Assembly: GCF_001665235.1 (NCBI RefSeq)
Contig: NZ_LZSC01000047.1
Location: forward strand, 1-64,000
DNA length: 64,000 nucleotides
DNA from: Mycobacterium sp. 1100029.7
GTDB taxonomy: Bacteria > Actinomycetota > Actinomycetes > Mycobacteriales > Mycobacteriaceae
Direction: 5' to 3'
Part shown: piece after piece, positions 25,985 to 33,679 of the stretch
How positions within the stretch are numbered: position 1 is the first letter of the stretch
How the letters are laid out: each line of letters starts with the position of its first letter
Notes under the pieces: model-generated
Database searches by the model: none
What the model was told of the DNA's origin: nothing
Seen by the model: the letters and a program-made list of their open reading frames with translations, nothing else
Position numbers and translations under genes: made by a program

Positions 25985-26275
25985 TCAGTGCTTGTCGGTG
26001 CGCATCACTTTGGTGCGCAACACCGACTCGTTGAGGCTCAGCTGACGGTCGAGCTCGGACACGGTGGCCGGCTCCGCTTTCAGGTCAACGACCACGTAGA
26101 TGCCTTCGGCGTGCTTGGCGATCTCGTAGGCCAACCGGCGCTTACCCCAGATGTCCACCTTGTCGACGGATCCGCCGTCTTTGCGGACGACGTTCAGGAA
26201 CGTCTCCAGGGACGGAGCAACAGTGCGCTCGTCAAGTGTGGGGTCAAGAATGACCATGATTTCGTATGGACGCAT
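25985..26275 (-). CDS. rpsF: 30S ribosomal protein S6
   Basis: A 96-residue S6 protein ([40 protein letters not shown]). It leads the rpsF-ssb-rpsR-rplI operon. GGAGG lies about a dozen bases before the ATG at 26275, and a stable hairpin lies just upstream in the leader. The phosphonate locus ends 163 bp upstream on the same strand with no recognisable terminator between, so read-through from phn transcripts into rpsF is possible. Confidence 0.98.
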   Translation of the reverse strand: MRPYEIMVILDPTLDERTVAPSLETFLNVVRKDGGSVDKVDIWGKRRLAYEIAKHAEGIYVVVDLKAEPATVSELDRQLSLNESVLRTKVMRTDKH

Positions 26276-26306
26276 GGAAACCTCATCACCTCCTCTGGTC
26301 TAAGCG

Positions 26307-26325
26307 GCCACGGTCAATCCGTGGC
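26307..26325 (-). promoter_or_regulatory. Hairpin in the rpsF leader
   Basis: GCCACGG (26307-26313) and CCGTGGC (26319-26325) form a perfect 7-bp stem with a 5-nt loop, ending 31 nt before the rpsF ATG. It could be a ribosomal-protein feedback element like the S6:S18 leader motif of other bacteria, or part of a weak upstream stop. No T tract follows, so it is not a standard terminator. Confidence 0.4.
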
Positions 26326-26438
26326 AGAAGGGTCGCCTGCGTCGGCAACTGCATCAGGGTACCGGACGACCCGCTGACCAGAGAAATCTCGCATTGCGCT
26401 CTGCTGGACGCCCTCTCAGCTGTCCCCGAATAGCGGCG

Positions 26439-26969
26439 TCAGCCGATCAGCCGCTCATACGCGTCCAGTACTTCGGCGATGGCGATCACCGGGCCGTGCG
26501 GATCTTTCGCGTCGTCGTCCCAGCGCCGCACCATGACCGCCTCAGTAGCACCAGGATTCGCCTGGAAGTCGGCGATCTCGTCCTCGCTCATCCCGCCGCC
26601 CTGCAACCTCAGTGACGCGACCGAGGCGGGGCTCAGATGCGCGTGGTACCCCGGCTCGGTGGCGACCAGATAACGCTTGGCGGGTACATGTCCGCCGACG
26701 ATCGCGGCCGCCCGCTCCCCGAGGTGGGCGCGCGCAAACTCGGCACCGCTGTGCTCGTGCGGAAGATCCGGCCATCGAGCAGCCACCGCGTTGGCTCGTC
26801 CGATGTCGTGCAAGGTTGCCGCCAGCAACAATTCGTCGTCGGCGCCGGACTGCTTGGCAAACCACCCGGTCTGTAATGCATGCGTGCGCTGGTCCACAAC
26901 CTCACGGCCATAGGGCAGTCCGGCCAGCCCTTCGATCAGCATGGCCAGCCTTTCGCGAGTCAGGGTCAC
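26439..26969 (-). CDS. PhnZ-like HD-domain oxygenase, last gene of the phosphonate locus
   Basis: A 176-residue HD-domain protein. Relative to the mixed-valent di-iron oxygenase PhnZ, recalled from memory, it keeps every ligand: His30, His54-Asp55 (TLHDIG), His71 (PHEHSGAEF), His94 (GGHVPAKRY) and Asp151 (RRWDDD). It also keeps the PhnZ lid pair as Tyr20 and Glu23 (YGRE). PhnZ cleaves the C-P bond of 1-hydroxylated phosphonates with O2. The GTG start overlaps the phnM stop by 4 bp (GTGA), so it belongs to the C-P lyase operon. No gene for the matching 2-oxoglutarate hydroxylase (PhnY) is in the window. The alternative is a phosphohydrolase acting on a lyase-pathway intermediate. Confidence 0.85.
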   Translation of the reverse strand: MTLTRERLAMLIEGLAGLPYGREVVDQRTHALQTGWFAKQSGADDELLLAATLHDIGRANAVAARWPDLPHEHSGAEFARAHLGERAAAIVGGHVPAKRYLVATEPGYHAHLSPASVASLRLQGGGMSEDEIADFQANPGATEAVMVRRWDDDAKDPHGPVIAIAEVLDAYERLIG

Positions 26970-28165
26970 GGCGTCTCCTTGCTCACCAGGACGGTATGCA
27001 CGACGGGCCAGCGCCCGGGTGCGACGAGCGCCAGATCCGCCCGCAGACCCGGCAGCAGCCGACCGCGGTCGGTGAGGCCCGCGGCGTCCGCCGGCCCCGA
27101 CGTCACCAACGCGACGGCCGCGGCCAGGCCGATGCGGGCGCGGTCGACCAAGCTGAACGCCGCGGCCAACAGGCTCGACGGCAGGTAATCCGACGCGATC
27201 GCGGTGACCACACCCCGCTCGACCAGCTCGCGGCCGGAGGCGTTGCCGTTGTGGGAGCCACCGCGCAGCACGTTCGGCGCGCCCATCACCACCGGCAGCC
27301 CGTGCGCGCGCGCCGCTTGCGCGGCCGCCAGTGTGGTCGGGAATTCGGCGACCGCCCCGCCACGGGCCACCAACTCGTCCACCTCGGCTGGCGACGTCGG
27401 GTCATGGCCGAGCAGCCGAATCCGCCCCGCCCGAGCGCACTCACCCAGCCAAGCCATCGCCTCCTCACGGATGCCGAGACGCCCGTTGCGCTCGGCGATG
27501 AGGTCATCGACGTGGCGGGTCGCTTCGTCGGCGGTCATCCCGCGCGCCCCGATCATGTAGCGCTCGTAATACGCGCGTTCGGCGTACTGACCTTGACCGG
27601 GAGTGTGGTCCTCGTGCGAGACCAGCGGCACCCCCGCCCGGTCGGCGAGCCGTTCCTTCAGCCCCGCAAGGCCTTCGGCGCTGCGGACGTCAAGCCGGTA
27701 GAGAATCCGGTGATCTACGAGCCCCTCGGTCCGGGCCTCGATGACGTCACAGCACAGCTCGGCGCCTTCGACGGTACGCGGGGTGCCACGGCCCATACTG
27801 TTCTCGAAGCCGGCGCCGTGAAATACCGTCGTCACCCCGGCGGCGCGCAGCTTGCCCTCGAACGACAGCAACGCGAACTCCATCGGCAACTCCGCACCCG
27901 GCCGCGGCAACCGCTCCTTCTCGAGAGCATCGCTATGCGTGTCCACCAAGCCCGGAATGCACAGCAGCCCTTGACCATCGACGTCCGCCGACAACCCGGG
28001 GCGGTGTGGTTCGACGGCAGCGATGACTCCGTCGCGCACGGCCACCACCGCGTCGTCGATCACGTTGTCGGGCAGTACGGCGCGGACGTGGCCGAGCACA
28101 TAGTCCGCCGGCGGCGCCGCCAGCGGCCAGTTGCGCACCGTGCGTTCGAACATCTCTATCGTCAT
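26966..28165 (-). CDS. phnM: Alpha-D-ribose 1-methylphosphonate 5-triphosphate diphosphatase PhnM
   Basis: A 399-residue amidohydrolase-superfamily enzyme that removes pyrophosphate from the ribosyl-phosphonate 5-triphosphate made by PhnGHI(L), giving the PhnJ substrate. Diagnostic text includes PGLVDTHSDALEKERLPRPG (metal-site strand with THSD), TVFHGAGFEN, LVSHEDHTPGQGQ, LGHDPTSPAEVDE and the PhnM-specific AIASDYLPSSLL. The ATG overlaps the phnL stop by 4 bp. It is slightly longer than the E. coli protein because of an N-terminal extension. Confidence 0.95.
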   Translation of the reverse strand: MTIEMFERTVRNWPLAAPPADYVLGHVRAVLPDNVIDDAVVAVRDGVIAAVEPHRPGLSADVDGQGLLCIPGLVDTHSDALEKERLPRPGAELPMEFALLSFEGKLRAAGVTTVFHGAGFENSMGRGTPRTVEGAELCCDVIEARTEGLVDHRILYRLDVRSAEGLAGLKERLADRAGVPLVSHEDHTPGQGQYAERAYYERYMIGARGMTADEATRHVDDLIAERNGRLGIREEAMAWLGECARAGRIRLLGHDPTSPAEVDELVARGGAVAEFPTTLAAAQAARAHGLPVVMGAPNVLRGGSHNGNASGRELVERGVVTAIASDYLPSSLLAAAFSLVDRARIGLAAAVALVTSGPADAAGLTDRGRLLPGLRADLALVAPGRWPVVHTVLVSKETP

Positions 28166-28899
28166 GCCACTCCTTCGAAGACCTCGGTCGGCGCGCCGTC
28201 TTTGACGATGCGGCCCTCGCGCATCAACACCACCCGAGATGCCAACCGCCGCATCGCATCCAGGTCGTGAAAGACGCCGAGCACCGCAACGTCCTGTGTC
28301 GTCAATGTCGCAATCAAGTCGAGCGCGGCCTCGCGATTGGCCGGATCGAGTGCCGACACCGGCTCGTCGAGCAGCAGCAGCCGAGGCGGGCGTACCGTGC
28401 CGGCGGCCAGATTCACCCGCTGCCGCTCTCCGCCGGAGAGCACCGAACAGTCGACGTCCCAGAGCACTTCGTCGAGGTTGAGCCGTTGCAATGCGAGCGC
28501 GGCCGCCTCGCGCGCCTCGGCACGGTCGATACCGCGGCGCCGCGCGGTGGCCGCCACGAATCTGAGCGGACTGGTGCGCGGCGGTGCGTTCAGAAACTGT
28601 GATACGTAACCGAATTCGCGACTACGCACCGACGCCATCGCCCGGTCGGACAACGCGGTCAATTCGATCTCTTCGGTTGCCGCGGTGCGCAGCAACACCG
28701 AGCCGGAATCCGGCAGATAGGTGCGGTGGATGCAACGCAGCAGCGACGACTTTCCCGATCCGCTGGGTCCGGCCAGCGCGACATGCTCGCCGGCTCGGAC
28801 GTCGAGGTCGACACCGCGCAGTGAATGCACGACGCGGCCGTCGATGGTGTGCATCGTGAAGGACTTGTGCAATCCCCGCACCGTCAGCACCGGCGACAT
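28162..28899 (-). CDS. phnL: C-P lyase ABC-type ATPase PhnL
   Basis: A 245-residue ABC ATPase without transmembrane partner, needed for the C-P lyase complex. Walker A is GPSGSGKSS, the Q-loop lies in FGYVSQFLN, the signature is LSGGERQR and Walker B is LLLLDEPVSALD. The PhnL-typical N-terminus VLTVRGLHKSFTMHTIDGRV is present. I use the ATG at 28899, with AGGAGG 8 bases upstream; a GTG nine bases earlier is possible. The PhnJK stop is 5 bp upstream, and the phnM ATG overlaps its stop. Confidence 0.93.
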   Translation of the reverse strand: MSPVLTVRGLHKSFTMHTIDGRVVHSLRGVDLDVRAGEHVALAGPSGSGKSSLLRCIHRTYLPDSGSVLLRTAATEEIELTALSDRAMASVRSREFGYVSQFLNAPPRTSPLRFVAATARRRGIDRAEAREAAALALQRLNLDEVLWDVDCSVLSGGERQRVNLAAGTVRPPRLLLLDEPVSALDPANREAALDLIATLTTQDVAVLGVFHDLDAMRRLASRVVLMREGRIVKDGAPTEVFEGVA

Positions 28900-28904
28900 C
28901 ACAA

Positions 28905-30722
28905 TCACCTCCTGGCCGCGGCAACGAGCCGCTGTGTGTAGGGCTGATGCGGGTCGCAGAACAGTTGATCGGTCAGGCCCCGTTCGATCACCCTGCCCAA
29001 TTGCATCACGACGGCGCGTTCGGTGAGCGCCTCGATCACCGAGAAGTCATGGCTGACAACGACCGCCGCAATGTTGCGTTCGAACAGCAGGCCACGCAGC
29101 AGGTCGAGCACACCGGCGGCCACCGACGCATCCAGTCCCGTGGTGGGCTCGTCGAGCAGCAACACCGGCGGTTCGGTTGCCAGAGCCTTGGCAATCTGCA
29201 CGCGCTGGCGCATGCCGCCGGAGAAGGTACCGACCGGGTCATCCATGCGGGCCAGCGGCACCTCGACCCGTTCCAGAAGCTCGGCGGCCCGGTCGCGGAT
29301 GCCGTGGTAGCTGCGCCAGCCCGCGGCGGTAAGCCGCTCCGCGATGTTGCCGCCGGCACTGATCCGCAAGTCGAGTCCGTCGGCGGGATTCTGGTGTACC
29401 GCCGCCATCGTGTCGATGCGCAGTCGACGGCGCTGGGCATCGGGCAGTAGCAGCAGGTCGGTAGCCCCGCCGTCGACAGTCGCGAGACGCACCGAACCCG
29501 TTGTCGCGCTCTCGTTTCCGATGACACAAGCCAACACGGTCGACTTTCCCGAGCCGGATTCCCCGATCACGCCCAGCGCCTCACCGGGCGCGACGTCGAA
29601 CGACACATCCCAGGCCGCGACCACCGCGCCGGTGGTGGGGCTGATCGCGGTGCCGTGTTCGGGCCCGGTGCCCTCGACCGCATACACACCACCGATGCCG
29701 TGCACTTTGCCGATCGAATCGACCCGCAGCATCCACTCGGTGTCCCCGGCATCAAAAGCGTTGCAAGCAGGAGCAATCGAGTCCCTTGCCGTGGTAGTCG
29801 CCCGGGCACGGCGCGCGGGATCGGGTAGCAGATCCAGCGGCGCCCGCCGGCGATGCGCCACGCGATCGGCGTCACCGGCGCGCACCCGGCTACACCACTC
29901 GGTGTCGCTGCAGACGAAACCGCCTGCGGGACCGGCCTCGACGAGGAATACATCGTCGCTGCCGCACAGTCTGCACACCGCGCCTGCCGCATGTTCCACT
30001 TCGAACGGCACATCGTCGAACGTCAACGGGGTGACGTCGGTGTGCGGCGGGACAGCGTAGATCCGCTTCTCCCGTCCGGCCCCGAACAGGTTGATGTGTT
30101 CGCTGTGATGCAACCGCGGCACGTCCCAGCGCGGGATCGGGGTGGTCGCCATGACGTAGCGGCCGGCGACCAGCACCGGATAGCCCGTGGTGCGGGTGAT
30201 CATGCCGTTGCGCACGATGTCCTCGTACAAGCCGACCCATATTGCGGCGTAATCATTTTCGGCATGCATGCGGGCGCACTCGGCGACCGACTTCTGAACT
30301 TTGCGCAGCGGCTCGGGCACCGGCACTTGATACACCAGGAGATCACCTGCCGACAGGGCTTCCTCTGGAATGCGATGGCGGGTCTGGATCACGGTCGACT
30401 CGCGGGTGTCGGCCGACTCCGCGCATCCGGTGGTCGTCGCGATCAGCCGACGTAGGTTGGTGGCGTTGACGCCACCGTCGTCGCCTTGGTCGATGACCTT
30501 CACCGTGTCGCCGGCACCGATCACCGCCAGCGTCACCTGCAGGCCGCCCGAGCCCCAGCCCCGTGCAACCGGCATTTCCCGCGATCCGAACGGCACCTGG
30601 TAACCCGGAACACAGATCGCGGTCAGCACCGCGCGGCGGATCTCACGTTTGCCGTTTTCGTCCAGGACGTCCGGCGACTCGTAATGGCCTGCCGCGGCGA
30701 GTAATTCGGTTGTCGTCGTCAT
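28905..30722 (-). CDS. phnJ/phnK: PhnJ-PhnK fusion: radical-SAM C-P lyase joined to its ABC ATPase
   Basis: A 605-residue fusion. Residues 1 to about 285 are PhnJ, the radical-SAM enzyme that cleaves the C-P bond: AICVPGYQVPFGSREMP contains Gly40, matching the glycyl-radical Gly32 of E. coli, and the iron-sulfur/catalytic cysteines are 250, 253, 271 and 277 (CRLC and CSDTEWC; CX2CX17CX5C). After a 40-residue Arg/Ala-rich linker, residues from about 329 are PhnK: Walker A GESGSGKST (387-395), signature FSGGMRQR, Walker B LLLDEPTTGLD (521-531), D-loop and H-switch (VVSHDF). The frame is continuous with no internal stop. In E. coli PhnK docks on PhnJ, so a covalent link is structurally sensible. 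The ATG overlaps the phnI stop (ATGA). Confidence 0.95.
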   Translation of the reverse strand: MTTTTELLAAAGHYESPDVLDENGKREIRRAVLTAICVPGYQVPFGSREMPVARGWGSGGLQVTLAVIGAGDTVKVIDQGDDGGVNATNLRRLIATTTGCAESADTRESTVIQTRHRIPEEALSAGDLLVYQVPVPEPLRKVQKSVAECARMHAENDYAAIWVGLYEDIVRNGMITRTTGYPVLVAGRYVMATTPIPRWDVPRLHHSEHINLFGAGREKRIYAVPPHTDVTPLTFDDVPFEVEHAAGAVCRLCGSDDVFLVEAGPAGGFVCSDTEWCSRVRAGDADRVAHRRRAPLDLLPDPARRARATTTARDSIAPACNAFDAGDTEWMLRVDSIGKVHGIGGVYAVEGTGPEHGTAISPTTGAVVAAWDVSFDVAPGEALGVIGESGSGKSTVLACVIGNESATTGSVRLATVDGGATDLLLLPDAQRRRLRIDTMAAVHQNPADGLDLRISAGGNIAERLTAAGWRSYHGIRDRAAELLERVEVPLARMDDPVGTFSGGMRQRVQIAKALATEPPVLLLDEPTTGLDASVAAGVLDLLRGLLFERNIAAVVVSHDFSVIEALTERAVVMQLGRVIERGLTDQLFCDPHQPYTQRLVAAARR

Positions 30723-31828
30723 TCACACTCCTTTCCGGCCGGCTCCGGGACACGCGCGGACCGAACCTGCCCGGCTGCCTGCAACGCTTGTTTGCGTTCC
30801 ACCATGGAGCGGAATGTCACGTAGTGCGGCAGTTTGAGATGCTCGAGGAATCCGCCGGAATCAAGCCCGTCCGTGGTCATCAGCAACAGCTGTTCGAGCG
30901 GGCCGGACCGGCCGAACCGGCGGTTGGCGATATCCAGATTGGCCATCGCGATGGCTTTCCGTTCGTTGTGCCCGAAGCACATTCCGTACCCGACGTCGAA
31001 GCGGCTGCGGTCCTCCTCGGCGCCGTCGAGATCCTCGATCGCCTCGGCCTCAGTGACTCGAAACTCACCTATGGTGACCGGGTCCCCGGTGTGTGGGTGC
31101 TTGACTTCCAGCGGCAACCGCCCATGGCGGACCTCCCCGAGGGTGACCTCGTGAATGTCTCCGTCGGGGCCGAGGATCGAGCGGTACCACAAGCCCACCA
31201 GCGCGCCCGTCTCTGCTCGGGCCATCGCCGCCAGGGTCGCCGAGCGCGGCGCCGGGGGGCGTGGCGGAATTCGGGTGATGTCAAAGGGTTCTGGGTCGTC
31301 GCCGGTGCGGTGCTCGACGACCAGGCCGGCCTCCCTCAACAGGTCCAGGAAACGCCGCGGGCTGCGTTGCTGCGCGGTACGCGGCGCCGTCGAGCCGACC
31401 CGCTCGTCGGCCGGCGCCGCCGGAGCCGAGTCCACCTTGTCCAACAATCTGCGCGTGTAGTCGGTGGTGCGGCCCAGCAGTTGCGGACCCTCCGGCTCGC
31501 GGAAGGCCGGCACGATGCGTCGCATGATCGTGATCCGGTCTGGGTCGATCGGCTCGCTGACCGCCAGGCGGGGCAACGTCGAACGGTGTGCCCGCAGCAA
31601 GTGCGCCGCCTCGAGCGGATCACCTTCGGCCTGGCGCAGCGCGGCCGCCGCGGCGGCTTCGTCGAAGAGACCCGCCTCCCCCATCACCCGGTCGACCGCG
31701 AGTCGGAACCGCGCGACGATCTGCTCGGTGCTCGCCCACGGAACCGGCGCGCAATCCCGCGCCCGCCGGACCAGATCTTCGGCTGCGAGGATGGCTTCCA
31801 GTCCGCCGCGGGCTCCTGAGTACCCCAT
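30719..31828 (-). CDS. phnI: C-P lyase core subunit PhnI
   Basis: A 369-residue PhnI, part of the PhnGHI(J) core that attaches the phosphonate to the ribosyl C1 of ATP. It matches E. coli PhnI through AVDRVMGEAGLFDEAAAAAA, LLRAHRSTLPRLAVSEPI, LLGRTTDYTRRLLD, DITRIPPRPPAPRSA and YGMCFGHNERKAIAMA, ending with the family block FLEHLKLPHYVTF. The start is the ATG at 31828, where its first base is the last base of the phnH stop (TGATG). Its own stop overlaps the phnJK start. Confidence 0.96.
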   Translation of the reverse strand: MGYSGARGGLEAILAAEDLVRRARDCAPVPWASTEQIVARFRLAVDRVMGEAGLFDEAAAAAALRQAEGDPLEAAHLLRAHRSTLPRLAVSEPIDPDRITIMRRIVPAFREPEGPQLLGRTTDYTRRLLDKVDSAPAAPADERVGSTAPRTAQQRSPRRFLDLLREAGLVVEHRTGDDPEPFDITRIPPRPPAPRSATLAAMARAETGALVGLWYRSILGPDGDIHEVTLGEVRHGRLPLEVKHPHTGDPVTIGEFRVTEAEAIEDLDGAEEDRSRFDVGYGMCFGHNERKAIAMANLDIANRRFGRSGPLEQLLLMTTDGLDSGGFLEHLKLPHYVTFRSMVERKQALQAAGQVRSARVPEPAGKECE

Positions 31829-32409
31829 CAGTTCTCCTCGATGATCGTCGTAGTGCGTGGCAGACCGACGAGGCGCCCGTCGTCGGCCACCAGTAGGACG
31901 TCGATGCCGGCGGGGTATGCGGCGACGGCTTCGGCCCGCGCGGCCACGAAGTCTGCGGGCAGACCCTGCGGCGCCACCGTCGTGGTGTCGCCAACGCCCG
32001 GGCCCGACAGCGTCCACCGCCGGGGACCGCCGTACACATCGCGGACACCGAGCGCTGCCAGCGCGGCGTCCTGTGGTGCGTGGTCGGAGCCTCGGTGCAA
32101 TCCGCGGATTTCGTCGGCGGTCACCGGCCGGACGGCGGCGACCAGGCGCGCCATCTCCGCGGGCCAGACCGGTGCCCCCGTCGCCATCGCGATCGCGTCC
32201 GTCCAACGGCCACCAGCGTTGTCCAGCACGCAGACTCCGGTGGTCGAGTCGGCCAGCGCCATGATCGCCGCGACGGCCGGCGCCAACTCGCTCAGCGCTT
32301 CGCCGGGCAGTGCCGTCGGGGTACCCGGTCGGGCCAGCGCTTCCAGCACCGCCCGGAAGACCTGCTGCGAGTCCGCCGGGCGTAGCGCCGTCATCCTCGC
32401 CACGGTCAC
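31828..32409 (-). CDS. phnH: C-P lyase core subunit PhnH
   Basis: A 193-residue PhnH, almost exactly the E. coli length. Recognisable parts are ADSQQVFRAVLEALARPGTP, a conserved core around CVLDNAGGRWTDAIAMATGA, and the C-terminal VAAYPAGIDVLLVADDGRLVGLPRTT. The GTG start at 32409 overlaps the phnG stop by 4 bp (GTGA). It forms the PhnG2H2I2J2 core with its neighbours. Confidence 0.93.
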   Translation of the reverse strand: MTVARMTALRPADSQQVFRAVLEALARPGTPTALPGEALSELAPAVAAIMALADSTTGVCVLDNAGGRWTDAIAMATGAPVWPAEMARLVAAVRPVTADEIRGLHRGSDHAPQDAALAALGVRDVYGGPRRWTLSGPGVGDTTTVAPQGLPADFVAARAEAVAAYPAGIDVLLVADDGRLVGLPRTTTIIEEN

Positions 32410-32840
32410 ATCAACTCCTCGAATTCGACGACGGTTGGGGCGAGTTCGGCCCACTCGCGGTCCAGGCGCTCGGTTCGGCGTGCCGCGACCGCACGGCACA
32501 GCCGGTCTACGTCGGCCGCGTGCGGCCGACCCGCCTCGGCCTCCGCGTCGAGCACGGCAGCGGCCAGGACGGCGACCCGGTCGTCGCCCAGGCGCATCGC
32601 CCAGCCGCGCTGGCCCGCCAGTTCCACCTCGGCGCGACAGGCCAGCACGTCCCCGAGTAGAAACCGCTCACCGGCGACCGGCTCACGAATCTGGGTCGAC
32701 ACGAAACCCACTTCCGGTGCGACGAGCACATGCACGTCGGCATCGTCGGCCAGACAGGCATCTGCCAGCACGCGCAACTCCTCCGTCTCGGCCTGGGCCA
32801 ACAGGCCGCAGCGCCGCGCGCGGTTCACCGAATCACTCAC
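32406..32840 (-). CDS. phnG: C-P lyase core subunit PhnG
   Basis: A 144-residue PhnG: RRCGLLAQAETEELRVLADA at the N-terminus, then FLLGDVLACRAEVELAGQRG and GWAMRLGDDRVAVLAAAVLD. The protein works with PhnH and PhnI in purine displacement from ATP by the phosphonate. It starts at a GTG (32840) that overlaps the end of phnF by 8 bp. The pattern phnF-phnG-phnH-phnI is the same order as in E. coli. Confidence 0.9.
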   Translation of the reverse strand: MSDSVNRARRCGLLAQAETEELRVLADACLADDADVHVLVAPEVGFVSTQIREPVAGERFLLGDVLACRAEVELAGQRGWAMRLGDDRVAVLAAAVLDAEAEAGRPHAADVDRLCRAVAARRTERLDREWAELAPTVVEFEELM

Positions 32841-33582
32841 TGTGGTCTCCCGGGGTGGCGGCAGCAGCCGTGGTGTCTTCGAGTTCGACGACCACCCGTA
32901 CCGCGTCGGCGCGGGTCCATGCGCTGCTACTCAGCAGCACGCAACCGTTTTCGGCGTCGCGGCTGATGCTGTCGATCCGCCACACCGGGTCGCTGGCCTC
33001 AATTCCGAGGCACTGCAGCACATCTCGGGGCGGGATGTCCAGGCTCGCGCGGCACCACGCTCGCACCGGCCGCAAACCGCCGAGCTGGCGGAGCACGACG
33101 TTCACCGACTCCACGCTGTGCAGCGCGACATCCAGGTTGGGTGCGGCTTCGACCGGGACCAGCTCCCGGGTGACCGACGCCAGCAGATCGTCGATGAAAA
33201 AGTGCCGGACGATGCGGTACATCGGCGTGCCCGTCGGCCAGCCCAGCTGGTCCGACTCTTCGGCCGCGAGCGCGATCCGTTGCACATCCTTTGTCTGGGA
33301 ACGCGGAGTGGCGCCGCTTGCGATGACCGTGGCATGCCACGACGGCGGCCTGGTCCGCGAGATCACGTAGTCGATGCGCCGATTGACGAACGTGCCCGCC
33401 CCCTGGATGCGGCGAACCAGCAACCGGCGCTCCAACTCCTGCAGAGCCGAGCGCGCTGCGGCGCGGCCCACCCCGAAGCGGGTCGCGAGTTCGGGCTCAC
33501 TGGCCACCCGGGTGCCGGGCGCGCATGTGGCCAACTCACCGGCCAGTTGATCGGCGATGTCCATGTACCGCGATGAAGTCAC
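32833..33582 (-). CDS. phnF: GntR-family regulator PhnF (HutC type)
   Basis: A 249-residue repressor-type regulator embedded in the phosphonate locus. The winged helix is at about 5-70 (DIADQLAGELATCAPGTRVA, ELATRFGVGRAAARSALQEL, RIQGAGTFVNRR), followed by a UTRA effector domain. In M. smegmatis a PhnF represses the phnDCE transporter, and a comparable role is likely here. The GTG at 33582 gives a complete N-terminal helix; the ATG at 33564 is an alternative. A perfect 14-bp palindrome lies 22 bp upstream, in the only sizeable gap inside the locus, between phnE and phnF. Confidence 0.88.
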   Translation of the reverse strand: MTSSRYMDIADQLAGELATCAPGTRVASEPELATRFGVGRAAARSALQELERRLLVRRIQGAGTFVNRRIDYVISRTRPPSWHATVIASGATPRSQTKDVQRIALAAEESDQLGWPTGTPMYRIVRHFFIDDLLASVTRELVPVEAAPNLDVALHSVESVNVVLRQLGGLRPVRAWCRASLDIPPRDVLQCLGIEASDPVWRIDSISRDAENGCVLLSSSAWTRADAVRVVVELEDTTAAAATPGDHSE

Positions 33583-33603
33583 ACCACCACGTTGATCGGC
33601 AGG

Positions 33604-33617
33604 GTTGTCCGGACAAC
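33604..33617. promoter_or_regulatory. 14-bp palindrome upstream of phnF, probable PhnF operator
   Basis: GTTGTCC (33604-33610) and GGACAAC (33611-33617) form a perfect palindrome in the 97-bp gap between phnE and phnF. It is positioned to control phnF and the lyase genes behind it separately from the transporter genes. Confidence 0.55.
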
Positions 33618-33679
33618 TTCGCCGTGGCCAACGTCGTCGCCCCTCAAGGTGAACATCACGAACACTTGTCTGTCACCGG

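Noticed and set aside
26612..28270. 552-codon plus-strand frame over the phosphonate genes
   Set aside because: Antisense to phnM and the HD gene; no domain.
30563..33370. 418- and 509-codon plus-strand frames
   Set aside because: Antisense to phnI, phnH, phnG and phnF, whose products are clear.
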